Origin: Endothia cerciana
Taxonomy: Eukaryota > Ascomycota > Sordariomycetes > Diaporthales > Cryphonectriaceae
Direction: 5' to 3'
NCBI GenBank assembly: GCA_026119935.1
Contig: JALRMH010000001.1
Span: 1,984,001-2,048,000 of the forward strand
DNA length: 64,000 bases
Both the position numbers and the translations under genes were made by a program. Positions 21,746-32,700 of this stretch are shown piece by piece; positions within the stretch are counted from its first letter, which is position 1, and the number at the start of each line of letters is the position of its first letter. The notes beneath the pieces are model-generated. The model saw nothing but the letters and a program-made list of their open reading frames with translations. It had not been told where the DNA came from and made no database searches.

Positions 21746-23714
21746 TTACTAGAAAAAAAAGCAGGGATGTCAGACATTTGGCAACCAGGACAGATGTGGG
21801 AAGCAAAAATGAGCAGGGCAAGCATAACAAACGTACCGCCATAGGAGGAGGCGGAGGGTTGCCGCCAAAACCACCACCGAAGTGATGGGGGCCATAAGGA
21901 CCAGGGGGACCACCACCGTAGTGGGGGGGAGGGGGGGCAGGACGGTATGGAGTACCCACGCCAGAGTTGTTCTGGGAACGTCCCCAAGACAGACGGACAC
22001 GGGAGTTGCCAATCGGGTAGCCCTGCATCTGATTGATCGCCATCTCGGCGGCGTGGCGGTGGACGAATTGGACGAAGCCACAGCCCTTGCCAGGGGGGAT
22101 CTTGACATATGTAATCTCGCCGAAGCCCTGGAAGAACGAGCGGAGCTCGTCCTCGGTGACGTATCCCGACAGACCGCCGACGAAGACGGTCGTGTTGTTC
22201 GGGTCAGTGAATTGGTTCATCTGCCCGGTCGGCTGCATCTGGCCGTACCCGTTGTTCGGGTAGAACGGCGCAGGCGCTTGCTGCATCCCCCAACCGACGG
22301 GCTGCATGGGGTTGGGCATCATGGGACCGGCGTGCCCACCGCCGTTGCCGTACTGGTGTTGTTGGTTCCGGCTGTGAGGGCTTCAAAGTTAGCTTGTGAG
22401 AGCTAGCAAGAGTAAACAGTACAGTGCATACCGCTGCTTAGGCGTTGCCGTGCTGATGCGCATGGGGCGGTTCCCGCAGTATACGCCCTGCATTTCCATG
22501 AGAGCACGCTGTTGGTCGCCCTCATCGGAGAAGCGAACGAACCCGTACCCGCGCGACTGGCCAGTGTTGGCGTCTGTCATGATCTTCGCGCTCTTGCACG
22601 AAGGAAAGCGCGCCTGGAACAGAGAAACCAGAACGTACTCGGTCACCTCAGGACCAAGATCGCCGACGAAGATCGAGAACTCAGGGCCACGGTCGTCACT
22701 TTTCATAGATCACATGTCAGGGACAGGGTCACGAAGGGATAGGATGGAGTCATGGAGGGATAGCAGCAGCAAGGGAAACGTACCGTCGGTCCACAAGACC
22801 ACCACCAGAGGCCCAGTTGAGCTTGAAGTGTTTGCCGTTAGAGCCGGGAATGGGGGTTCCAGTGAGGGACAAGGCCTTGTTCGCAGCCTCGGGGCCAGGA
22901 AACTCGACAAAGCAGTAACCAGCGTTGCTGTAGAGGTCAGTATTAGGCGATCAGAACATTCAAGGAATTTGGACGGGGCGGGATGTCAAGACTAGAAGGG
23001 AGCGGACGTGGGGAGGTGAAGTGGTCGCCGAGCCGGTATAGTAAAACGAATGGATGTCCAGTCCCCGCGGCGCAAGTGAGTTTCGTGGAGGGTGTTTGGA
23101 GGGGCAACAACTGGCCAGAGGCGGATACATGAAGAATGACGACACACGAGGGTATGCGACCCGCAATCTCGCCGTACGAGAAGGAGCTGAGGCTTTCAAA
23201 CAAGGAAGGAGCGAAGCGGGGAGGATGGTGCCAAACTCGTAGATCTCTAGACAGGCTTTGCATCGATGCTAGCCGTTGCCAAGAAAGCAAGAACGGAGGG
23301 AAGGACGGTGGACGAGCTATGCGAAAGCGTGCCGAAGGCATTTTCAGGCCGTGCCGATGACCGTGGAAGTACATTGTCGATGGGCAACGAACGCGAGAAA
23401 CAAGCAACAGGAGACATCACATACCCAGAGTTACGATCACGAATGATCTTGACGTTGACAATGTCACCGGTCTGGTTCTGGAAGAGAGACTTCACGAAGG
23501 ACTCGTCCATCCAGGTATCGAGGTCACCCATCCTAGCAGAATCGTGTCAAAGAACATATCAGAGGGCCTGGGAATAAATAGCATCTACTTACCAAAGAGT
23601 ACGGGCTGCCTCGTTGGAGATAGGCTGTCCAGCGGCGGGTGCAGCAGGCAACTGGTTGTCCATACCATTGCCGCCGCCGTTCTGGTCGAAGCCACCGTTG
23701 GCTGGGAAAGACAT
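21746..23714 (-). CDS. Three-RRM mRNA-binding protein (Nam8/Csx1/TIA-1-like)
   Basis: RNA-binding regulator related to yeast Nam8/Ngr1, S. pombe Csx1 and animal TIA-1, which act in mRNA stability, stress response or splicing. Exons: 23714-23593, 23532-23425, 22927-22784, 22698-22432, 22371-21837 and 21748-21746, giving 392 aa. RRM1 starts at LWMGDLDTWM with RNP1 NAGYCFVEF; RRM2 has SIFVGDL and RGYGFVRF; RRM3 has TTVFVGGL and KGCGFVQF. An Asn/Gly/Gln/Pro-rich linker precedes RRM3, and a Gly/Pro-rich tail ends in five prolines then Met-Ala. Intron 2 (22928-23424, 497 nt) is very long for this genome. If the last intron is spliced at its strong TTTCTAG acceptor, the final exon opens with TAA. 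If it is retained, the frame stays open and adds a hydrophobic tail of about 47 residues ending at 21693. Confidence 0.88.
22928..23424 (-). other. Long (497 nt) intron within RRM1 of the RNA-binding gene
   Basis: Donor GG|GTATGTG and acceptor CTACAG. Splicing joins the two halves of RRM1 (RDRNSG to NAGYCFVEF). It is several times longer than the other introns here and could host a regulatory element or a small RNA; I see no specific RNA motif. Confidence 0.75.
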
Positions 23715-26700
23715 CGTGACTAGACAGGAACGTTAGATGCGAAAAGTGAAGCTGACCAAGTATGAATGTATGACGCGCCGAAAAGAACCAAGAACTTTGA
23801 CGATGTGAAGACGCAGGAGTACCTAGCAGAACGAACGCCGCAACAGAAAGAGAGTGCAGAGTGCGCAGTAAGGAGGAAGCGTAACGATCCACGAATCAAT
23901 GAACGGAAGCACCGTCAACCAGAAGTCCGCCACAATCAAAAGGAAGGGTTCTTGATGAGTGCTTGTGGGGGTTGTTGTTGAGAGGAACTGGGCAGGAAAG
24001 CGACCGTGGGGAGGCAGAGCAGAGGGGTTTATGAATCAGTGCTAATCGGTGCACGGACCGGTCTTCCCAGAGCTTCCTGAAGCTGGGGGAAGCTCTGTCG
24101 GCGATGAGAGGGCACCGAAGATCATTGTGACTTGTTGATTGGAGTAGTACAGACGAGTCACAATGAATTCGGTGTCGGAAACCGCGATGTCAAATCATCA
24201 TGGAGGGAGTCCGTGATGAGCCATGCCTAAAGTCGTTGCTATAGAAGCTAGCAGAACTCTGGCTGACATAAATGCACTGAAATTCCTAGCTCATCCCGTA
24301 GTACTCTTCGGGAGTTGGAAGAGTTGTGGATTTGGGAGTTGAGATCTCGAGATGAAGGAACTTGGAGACTTCGGGTAGAACTAGCTATGACTGTCCTTGC
24401 AGCAGATGCCAGAGGCATGGTTCCGGCACTCACGAGTGGATTGAGACCACTGATCCGTCCCGTAGTACTACTCGGAACATGAATTCAGAGCGAATTGAGT
24501 AGTCTAACACCGCCGGGGTACTAAATTCGGAAATAGAGCTCAAAGCTGCGGTGACTGCTACTAAGACAGTAACAGGCGACCGGGCATCTCAGTAACGAAA
24601 ATGTCGTGGAGCAGCAGTCTCGAACACCTCAAGTCCAAAGAAAAAAAGAAAGAAAAAAAAAAGGTTAAGGTTGTAATGCCTCGTCATACTACTAAGACAA
24701 GTAACGAGTTACAGGGCACCATCCTAGTATCGAAGATCTTGCTGTTGTCGAGAAGATGGGAAGAGCTCGCCCAGACTCACCCCACCACTTGGAGGATGAT
24801 AGGTCATGCGGCATCTATGGACAAAAATCCGAAACTTATGAGGTTGTGTAGCAGAAGTGTTGCATGAAAGTCAAGCAAGGTCTAAAATCAAAGGAGAGGT
24901 CCGGAGAGCTGTGGGTGATAAGGTCCAATAGCTAGGTATATAGAGTTTGGCACCTCGCCCCACAATATATCCAGAGTTGCAGGGGTTCCAATGCTGCAAA
25001 GCCCGCAGAAAGGAATAATATTGACAACAAGACCATTGGGGGCTTCAATAAGTTGTAAGCAGTGAGTAGGGAAAGGAAGATGCTCACCCCAGCCTGCTTG
25101 GAAACTCGAGACCACAAGCTACAGGGTGTGGAGTGTTGAGGACTCTGGTCATGTGACGATTTGAAATATGGGTAGGAAACCAGGGTATTGTGAAGAAAAT
25201 CTCAGCAGAGAGAATGGAAGAAGATGCAGCCAAGGAAAATCGCAGAGTCAAGGGGGAGGATGGCGAAGCAGAGAACACAAAGAAAAGCAAATGGAACAAA
25301 ACTAGTGTGTGAACAAGTTGACGGGGGGTAGAAGACGAGGTAGAGGAAGTGAGGTTGGAAGCGGGACAACAAGAGGCAGCACTGTCGCCAAAGACATTGT
25401 CGACTCGATGGAGAGAGATGTAGCACAACAGCTACTCTTGCAGATGAAAGCAGATGACGGCATCTCGGCACTCCCGAGGAGGGCTACGACTGTTTGGGGT
25501 TGATATAGGATAGGAGAAGACAGTTACAGCAGCTAACATATTGCAATTTGACAAGAGTAGGCTGAGAACAATAAGAGGTATAGAAGACAAAGGGTTGAGG
25601 CCATGTTGTGAAGACTTTGGAGGAACCTGGCAAGGAGAAGTAAAAGCCAGAGACCAAAAGAGTTGCAACTTACGAGAATGTGGTGAAATGCTGTTCGTAA
25701 TCTCGGTTCGACCAATTCGAAAGGTATGAAGACTGTCGAATAGACTGTTAGCTAGGTTGAACAAGTCATGTCGTATATAATAAACTGTGAAGCAGAAGAG
25801 GAGAACACCAAAGTAAAGCTGGCCAGTGGCTGAATCTTGAACACCACAGGGCAAACAAGCCTCCGCCGAGTATCCAATGCTCAAATCAACAGTGGAAATC
25901 CTTGCGCCAATCAAATGGTCATTAGGTTGAAGGTCCTTGTTGCCAGGCACATGTCTTTCAATGGCGGTGAAGATTCTTGAAATGACTATAGCAGAATCCG
26001 CACAGCTGGTGAGAGTCTTGAGCCGGTGGTGCTGGGGTCTTGTGCAGTAGACAGGAGCAGTCTGGCGGAGTTTCGGAAGGAAAATGAGGTTCCTTGGGAT
26101 GCATCCTTTAATATCCGAATGACAACCAGCATCCGCACACAAAGGCTTATCCAATGGTGCGATCCATGCAGCCGAACTCTTGTAAAATCTGCAACTCAGA
26201 CGCCTCCAGATAGCCATGACTGGTAAGATAGTGATCAAACACTTCTTATCATGCCAAACATGTCCTCTGCCGATCACGAAATATTGCACGAGGCTGCCAG
26301 CAGGGTTCCATCGAGTTGGTGACAACAAGAAGGGAAAAAAAGGTGATGGGCGAGCGACGCTGGCTAGTGTCATTTTGCGAGCTTTGCGAGATGTTGAGAT
26401 GTTGAGATGCCGGGCGGGATGGCACGAACACTGCCGGCACCATCCGCCTCTGACAACCCTCCGGCGTCAGAGAATCTCTTTGCATCTCAACGCCTGGGAG
26501 GAAGCCCCAACTGGGCGTAGAAGTGCTTGCGCTTGGGAGTACCTGCTCATGCTAAAGGCGCAGGAGTGAGAGGTGCTGGCAGCAATCTTGCCCAAATGCT
26601 CCTCAACAAGAGGTGGCATGCGATGGAAGCCGCAGCAGGCCCATGGTCGCAGTTGTCCTGAGAGTCCTTGACATCGAAGACTGGCGTCCAGAGCGGTGAG

Positions 26701-29610
26701 AGATCGTTCTCAGTGTTCCGCACGATCTGTCGTCGAACTGCCAATTGCCCGATCCGTACCTGCTCTGACGAGAGCTAGCCGGCCAAGTAAGATCGACTGG
26801 AAGCCCCAAAGCGTGTCCTGCCTTGGATCCTGTAGCAATTGTTTGGAGGGCTGGAGATACCATCGGCTCCCGTTTGATCATTTGAGTGGAGGAGTGGCGC
26901 TAGCCGATTCATCTCAGATTCGCCATCAAATATGGGAACGAGCCGACACCATTCACCCTCGACCTTGCTGGCGGCTGATCTGAGCTGAAGCCTGCTGTCT
27001 GCGAAGCCCGGGCACAAGACAGCCCGAGCGGTGCCGTGTAGATCACTGGTCGCAACCGTTGCCCCCAAAGTCTCACCCCTCGAGGTCTCACAGGAAGCGT
27101 GTATGCCCGACGAGACAACAGGTACAGGCTAGGGAACAACAACCAAGAGATGGAAGGGGAAGAAAAAAAAAGAAAGAAAAAAAAAAAGACCAAAACTTAC
27201 AGATCAAAGACTTTTGATACGGTGACGCCACACGCCTCGAAGTCAGTAAGTCGAAGAGTGGAACAGCAGACTAGTCGATAGAATCGAAGTGCAAGTTGAG
27301 AAGCGCTTCTGCTCCGCAGGCTGAATTCAACACGGTCAAATAATAATCTAATGCAGGATTAGCATTATCCAATAGCCGGAGGGGTACAAAACGAGGCAAT
27401 GAAGCCCCAAAAAGCGCAATGAGCGGCACCGCGCCCCCTCGAAGAACACAGCACGAAGGGACGAGAGCAGCCCTGAGCGACATATAGAAATATAAGAAAT
27501 GGATCCGACCACCACGAATGGACCGGAATCAAAAGGGAAATAGTGTTGTGCTCGATGCGAAAATCGTCATGGCAAGCCGTCCGGGGCGGGACCAGCTTAG
27601 CGCTCCTCCAGTCATAATTCCAGTGGGAAGCATCCGAGGTGAAGGATCCGCATGGAAGAGATGCAGGATTTCGCGTTGAAGGGTATATTTCAACTGTAGA
27701 CTCGATTTTGAGGCTCCTGGTGGTCCATATCTGGCCGAAGGACTGGTGATGGGGGCTTGAATAGCCTAGTAGCAACCCAAGAAGTCTGCAATCTGAGCCC
27801 CATGGCTTGTATGCCCATATATCGCAATCCGTGGCAGTAAGGGCCGCTGACGTAAAAGATGAATAGATCTGGAGCGTCGAGTTCGTCCATTGAACCACCC
27901 AGCGGCGCTGCGACAGGCCACGGGAGACCACCTGCCACAAAAGAGAACACAACCGAACAGGCGAGCGCATCTTCGACATTCAGAAGTGTCGGATTCAGGA
28001 CGGTTGCTTTCACGCCATTCGTCTTTGCCCTTGCGACCTGGAGTAGATGCTGGACTTCATCTTCCCTTGCCCGCAGCCCGCCCCGTCCAACGGACACGAC
28101 ACAGCAGTCCAGGCCCGTTGCCGGGTGCTCTCAACCTCACTTCGCGGTTGATCGAGCGTGCACAGCCCATGTCGGCACGTTCGGGATCAGGCAGCTCAAA
28201 TTCCTGTCTTCTTGCCTCAACGGTACAGGATAGCCAGCTCCATGATCACAGTGAGGAACGGAGCGTCGCCGGGGGGTCGACATCGCAAGCACGGACGGCG
28301 GTGTCCTCGGATTCGACAGGATAGAGATGGTGGGGTGGTTCCGAATCGGGTCTCGCATAGGCCAGGGGCTCCACAGGATCCGGGGGGTAGAATGACGAAC
28401 AAGGTCCCAAATCTCCGGGAAAGCTTTGCCATGACGCACGCATGAAAAAATTTGGAGAGGACACAGGAGCTCAAGGAGCAGTATGATCTGAAGAACGAAA
28501 ACAGGTATAGACGGGAAATCATGCACTCACGTTACTCTAGCAGAATGGTGGTCGCAAGAAACTGCCGTTCCTATAGTCTTGAATCAAGGGGCAAACAAAT
28601 CGTGCTCCCGAATGCGACAGAGGCAATGACGAGACGAGCCGTAGAACGCCGGGCGCGAGATGCCAGATGCCAACGAGGCGACAACAGTCTTGTATTCCTA
28701 TCGGATTCGTACCAAAGCGGTGCCGGGGGAGGGGGGAGGGGTGCCAATTTCTTGTGAGAGATTCGGGAGAGTCGAGGTAGTCGAGGTAGCCGTGGGCTGG
28801 GTAGCGCACGGTCGTTTCACTGGTAGTGGTAGTTGGGAAAAGGCGGGCAGCGCAGTCGGTAGGGAATGTCGATCGTGGCAGCAGGTCAATGGTCTCGACG
28901 GTCGCAACGTACAGGTCGTGGTCGTCGTAGCAGCGCGCGAGTAATCTCCGTCACGATGGGGCCGTGTCCCGGAGCAGTAGCTTAGCCTGGCAGGTATTCG
29001 AGGTCGCGAGGCGAGGCAATGAGGGACGCTCGGTCGGTCGGCCGGTCGCGCGCGGTGGATCAGGTCTGAATTCTACTGTTCGGCGCGGGGCGCGAACAAG
29101 ACTGAGAGATGATGAACTGGATTGTATGTCGTCTGACTCTTGCTGCGCCAAGCTGATGAATATTGTCCGTCGACAGCGAAAAGCACAACCGACCACAATA
29201 ACAACCAACAACGACAAGACAGCACAACACACGACAGAAGAGAGTCGAAAAAGATGCTTCCGCAAAAGCAACGCTCAGGACGGACGCGAGGAAGTGAAAC
29301 GAGGTGAAGTGGTTCGCGATGCGCTGCTTGTACTAGACGCGGGAAGAGAGGAAGGAGAGAGAAAAAACGCAAAACAAGACAAGACGACGGAGGGAGAGTC
29401 GTGGCAGTGTTGAGTAAGTCGAGGTAGCGTAGAGCGGAGGCGGGTGGAAGGGAAGGGAAGGAAAGGGAGCGAAGAAGTTTAGTCCAGTTTAGTAGCTCCG
29501 AGTTAGAGAGGGACTACGTAGAAGCCGGCGCGGCCTGGTCGGTCCTGGTTTGGGACTGGTGACTGGGTCGAGTCGTGCGGCTCGGGATGGCACTCACTGG
29601 CAGGACAGGG
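23715..29610. other. Gene desert, part 1
   Basis: Upstream of the RRM gene. No exon chain or known protein family can be followed on either strand. A 313-codon minus-strand frame (25432-26373) and a 204-codon one (27365-27979) are the longest; neither resembles a family and both lack low-complexity or domain logic. Simple tracts include an A-rich run at 24640-24662 and another near 27157-27188. It may be a long 5' UTR/promoter, noncoding RNA or old repeats. Confidence 0.45.
25432..26373 (-). CDS. Doubtful hypothetical ORF (313 codons)
   Basis: Single open frame with no recognisable domain, signal peptide or splice context. It contains scattered hydrophobic stretches (FGVLLFCFTVYYI, PLIVLSLLLS), so a small membrane protein cannot be excluded. 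Most likely a chance frame in the desert. Confidence 0.12.
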   Translation of the reverse strand: MTLASVARPSPFFPFLLSPTRWNPAGSLVQYFVIGRGHVWHDKKCLITILPVMAIWRRLSCRFYKSSAAWIAPLDKPLCADAGCHSDIKGCIPRNLIFLPKLRQTAPVYCTRPQHHRLKTLTSCADSAIVISRIFTAIERHVPGNKDLQPNDHLIGARISTVDLSIGYSAEACLPCGVQDSATGQLYFGVLLFCFTVYYIRHDLFNLANSLFDSLHTFRIGRTEITNSISPHSRKLQLFWSLAFTSPCQVPPKSSQHGLNPLSSIPLIVLSLLLSNCNMLAAVTVFSYPISTPNSRSPPRECRDAVICFHLQE

Positions 29611-29612
29611 GA

Positions 29613-29758
29613 GGGGCAGGGCAGGGCAGGGCAGGGCAGGACAGGGCAGGACAGGACAGGACGGGGCAGAGGGGAGGGGGGGGCAGGGAGGGCAGAGGGG
29701 CAAGGCCAGGGCAGGGCAGGGCAGGGCAGGGCAGGGCAGGGCAGGGCAGGGCAGGGCA
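29613..29758 (+). repeat. GGGCA/GGACA pentamer minisatellite (G-rich plus strand)
   Basis: Two blocks of GGGCA-type pentamers: about 29613-29665, degenerate with GGACA units, and 29707-29758, almost perfect with about ten copies. They are separated by a G-rich spacer. Closely spaced GGG runs fit the G-quadruplex pattern on the plus strand. Confidence 0.92.
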
Positions 29759-32700
29759 TCTACATAGTACCACAGTACCTGGGCAGGTACCGTAGCAGGG
29801 TACTCCGACTGTGGAGAAGTAGGGCTGGGGGGACGGCCTCAGGTACGCACAGAAACCTGGGAGGTGATCAGGATACTGTGTATAGGGTAGCCACTAACAG
29901 CAGACCAGCTCAGGCTCGCTAACTGCCTGGATTTCTGCTGCACAGCACCTGAAATACTAACCAATGTACGACGTATGGTACTACATGGTAGGACAGCAGA
30001 GGACAGTGCCAAGTCAGGTGCGGCGGCGCCAGCCAAGGCCTGGCCCTGAAGAAATGACTGTGGACAAGGAAGGGGTGAGTAACAAGCAAGCAGATCAGGC
30101 ACCGTCTGAACACACAGTACCACCCGGATTAAGGTTTGTCTCGGCAGATACTACGCACACATGATAAACCAGGGCAGGAGATTGTGAGGATTGAGCACGA
30201 AAATACTCAAATGAAAACGGCGCCAAAAACAAGAAAGGCGCAAATCACACAAAGGAGCCCGTGACAGGCTGCGGGAGGAATGAAGTTGGCCGGGGACATG
30301 GGGAAGAGGGGCTCTAGGAAAATCGCTCCTCATCCGGCAGAGAGGAATGAGAAGCCAGGAAAAAAAACAAGAAGAAAAAGAAAGAAATAAATAAAAAAAA
30401 TCAAGAGAGACTGGGATTTGTTGGTGGGTCCCTGTCCCTGTCCCCTGTCGCTTTTCCTGCCACTTCCTGCCCGCCCTCCTGCAAGGGCTCTGGAGGTGCA
30501 GCTGCCGCCGTCACAGGCTCATTTAAAAGAAAAAAGAAGAAGGTGAGACAGGCTGTGAGAGGTATCGTCTATCTGTGATGGCACCGGAGGGGGTACATGC
30601 AAGGCACGGGACTCCCAGACGGAAGCGGATGCACCGCCCGCCGTCAGGCACTACTGGGTATACTGTACTTTTACTTGTACTGTACAGTGCGAGGGGTAAG
30701 AAGGGCAGGAGCCACTCAGTGATCAGAACACGGCTCGCCTGCCAAACCCAAGATCACAAGGATCGCCCCTCGTGGTGATCCATACCTCTGGTGGGGCACG
30801 CTGGCATGGCCGGGCAGGGGCCAAGGACACCAGAAGACTGCGCACGGAGGTTGAAGGAGGGGGGGGATCATACTTACTGTGGATGAGCAGGGGGATACGG
30901 CTGGAGGGTGGGCGCCCCTCGAAGGAAGGAGTGGCGCTACTGCTGTGTACTATATACTATGCAGTGGTACTATCATCAGCTCTCAGGGAGGACCAGAAGG
31001 CTGCCTTCCAGCCCTCTTCCCCCGACCATGACCCAGGGAATCGAATGTCCGGGCCCTCTTCACCACCCGTCCAGTCTCCCACCCGTAGTCATGACGACAA
31101 CCTCGTGCCTCATCCAAGCCAGCCGTGGGTGATGGCGGCCAAGATCGCGGTGCCCTGGCGCTGGCCTTGGCCTCAGCCAGGACCACATACTACGATGTAC
31201 AATCTCGATCACCATCACTGCTTGGGAATAGCCGGGCCTGGACGCCAAGCCCTCGATCGAGGGGGCTCGGGGATGCGACTCCTAAGGTTCAACAAAGCCA
31301 CAATGGCTGGTCGGCCCTCGCTGATATGTTGGAAGGCTGGCCAAGGAAGAGAAGGTCATTTGACCGAAACAGCCCATGACCCATGCCTTCTCGTATCCAA
31401 CATCGAGAGGTCATCGACAGCTACGATTGTGTTCGATCTGGGCACGCACGATCTCGTCGGGAGACTCCCGGTCGCCAGAGGCCAGTCCGTCCCCGGTAGC
31501 GAAACACTCACCAGAGACGAGACCGGAAAGCCCCTTTTCGGCATACCGAGCAACAGAGCTACCAGGGAGAGCACCCGCTGCGCAACATCCTCCTCTCACA
31601 CCCCACCCCTTCTACCTCACGGCCGAAAACAAAAAGAACGAACAGGCCTGTCGTCGAGAAGCCAATTCGATAGGCCAGCATGCCACTCCATGCCATGCCG
31701 TATGCAGGTGATTGCCGCGTGTGTTGGCCGGCGACATGCAGCCCCAGCTGCCGGTGCCGGGTCCCTGGATCGAAACCTGACCGTCCACATACCGGCCGGA
31801 GCTAATCAGATCATGATCCAGATCTGAACGGAGCATGCACCTCGGGGGCCCTGTGTTCGTCCTTTGGCGAATGGGAAGCTTTCTTCTCTGGCTTCGGATG
31901 TCGCCCGGCGCCATGCGAGCATGCCATTTATGTGCTCTTGCCCGATCAAACCGTCCGATCAGATCAGTCACAGGGGCCGTGGCCCCTCGATGTGGCATTG
32001 CCCGGGAACAGCTGCGGTCATTTCTCACAACCTTCTGCCCATTATTCGCTGCCGAGCCAAGACCACTTTTCCTCGGGTCCGGGGGTCTATGCCAGTGACA
32101 TTTATGAACAATCACCTGATTCGCTACTGCTCTGTCACTTTTCGGCCTCGACGAATGCAGCTCTCCTCCAAACCTTGGTCATCCTTGCTCATCGCCACCC
32201 GGAGGTCGGATTCTCTACATAGTAGCTGCGGACAGCAGCAACAGCATCAGTGTAGCCCATTGGGCCGCGACAGGCTACTGCCATATACATCCGTACAGCA
32301 GCCAGACGACACACGGCTGCGATGTTACCCCCTGTCACGACATCAGGACCCCTGAAGCGGCCGCGGCCCCCCTCAGCAGCAGCGACCGTGGCGGCCAGGC
32401 GATTGACAAGTCGTGTCGTCCTTACAGGTCACAATTCGACGTCGCCGTCGTGTCGAAGAGCGTCCATACGTCTCCAGCTCTTTAGCACTCCCGTTCCCCG
32501 ACCTCTGGGCAGACGATGTCCGATCCGAGCCGAATCCACAATGCCTCAATCGCCACACAAATATGCCCTCGGTCTGACGTGACATCATCTCATGGCAAAG
32601 GTCAGCCCGGCCCAAGCACGGCCCACACGCTGTTGGCTGTACTCGAGTCAGCAGAGCCTGTGGGTGTCAGCCAGTTTGGTAACAACTTTGCAAGTGGGAT

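Noticed and set aside
27365..27979. 204-codon minus-strand frame in the desert
   Set aside because: No domain or conserved motif; length is compatible with chance in this composition.
30772..31827. 351-codon plus-strand frame in the desert
   Set aside because: Starts with a non-ATG codon, has compositionally random text, and no domain.
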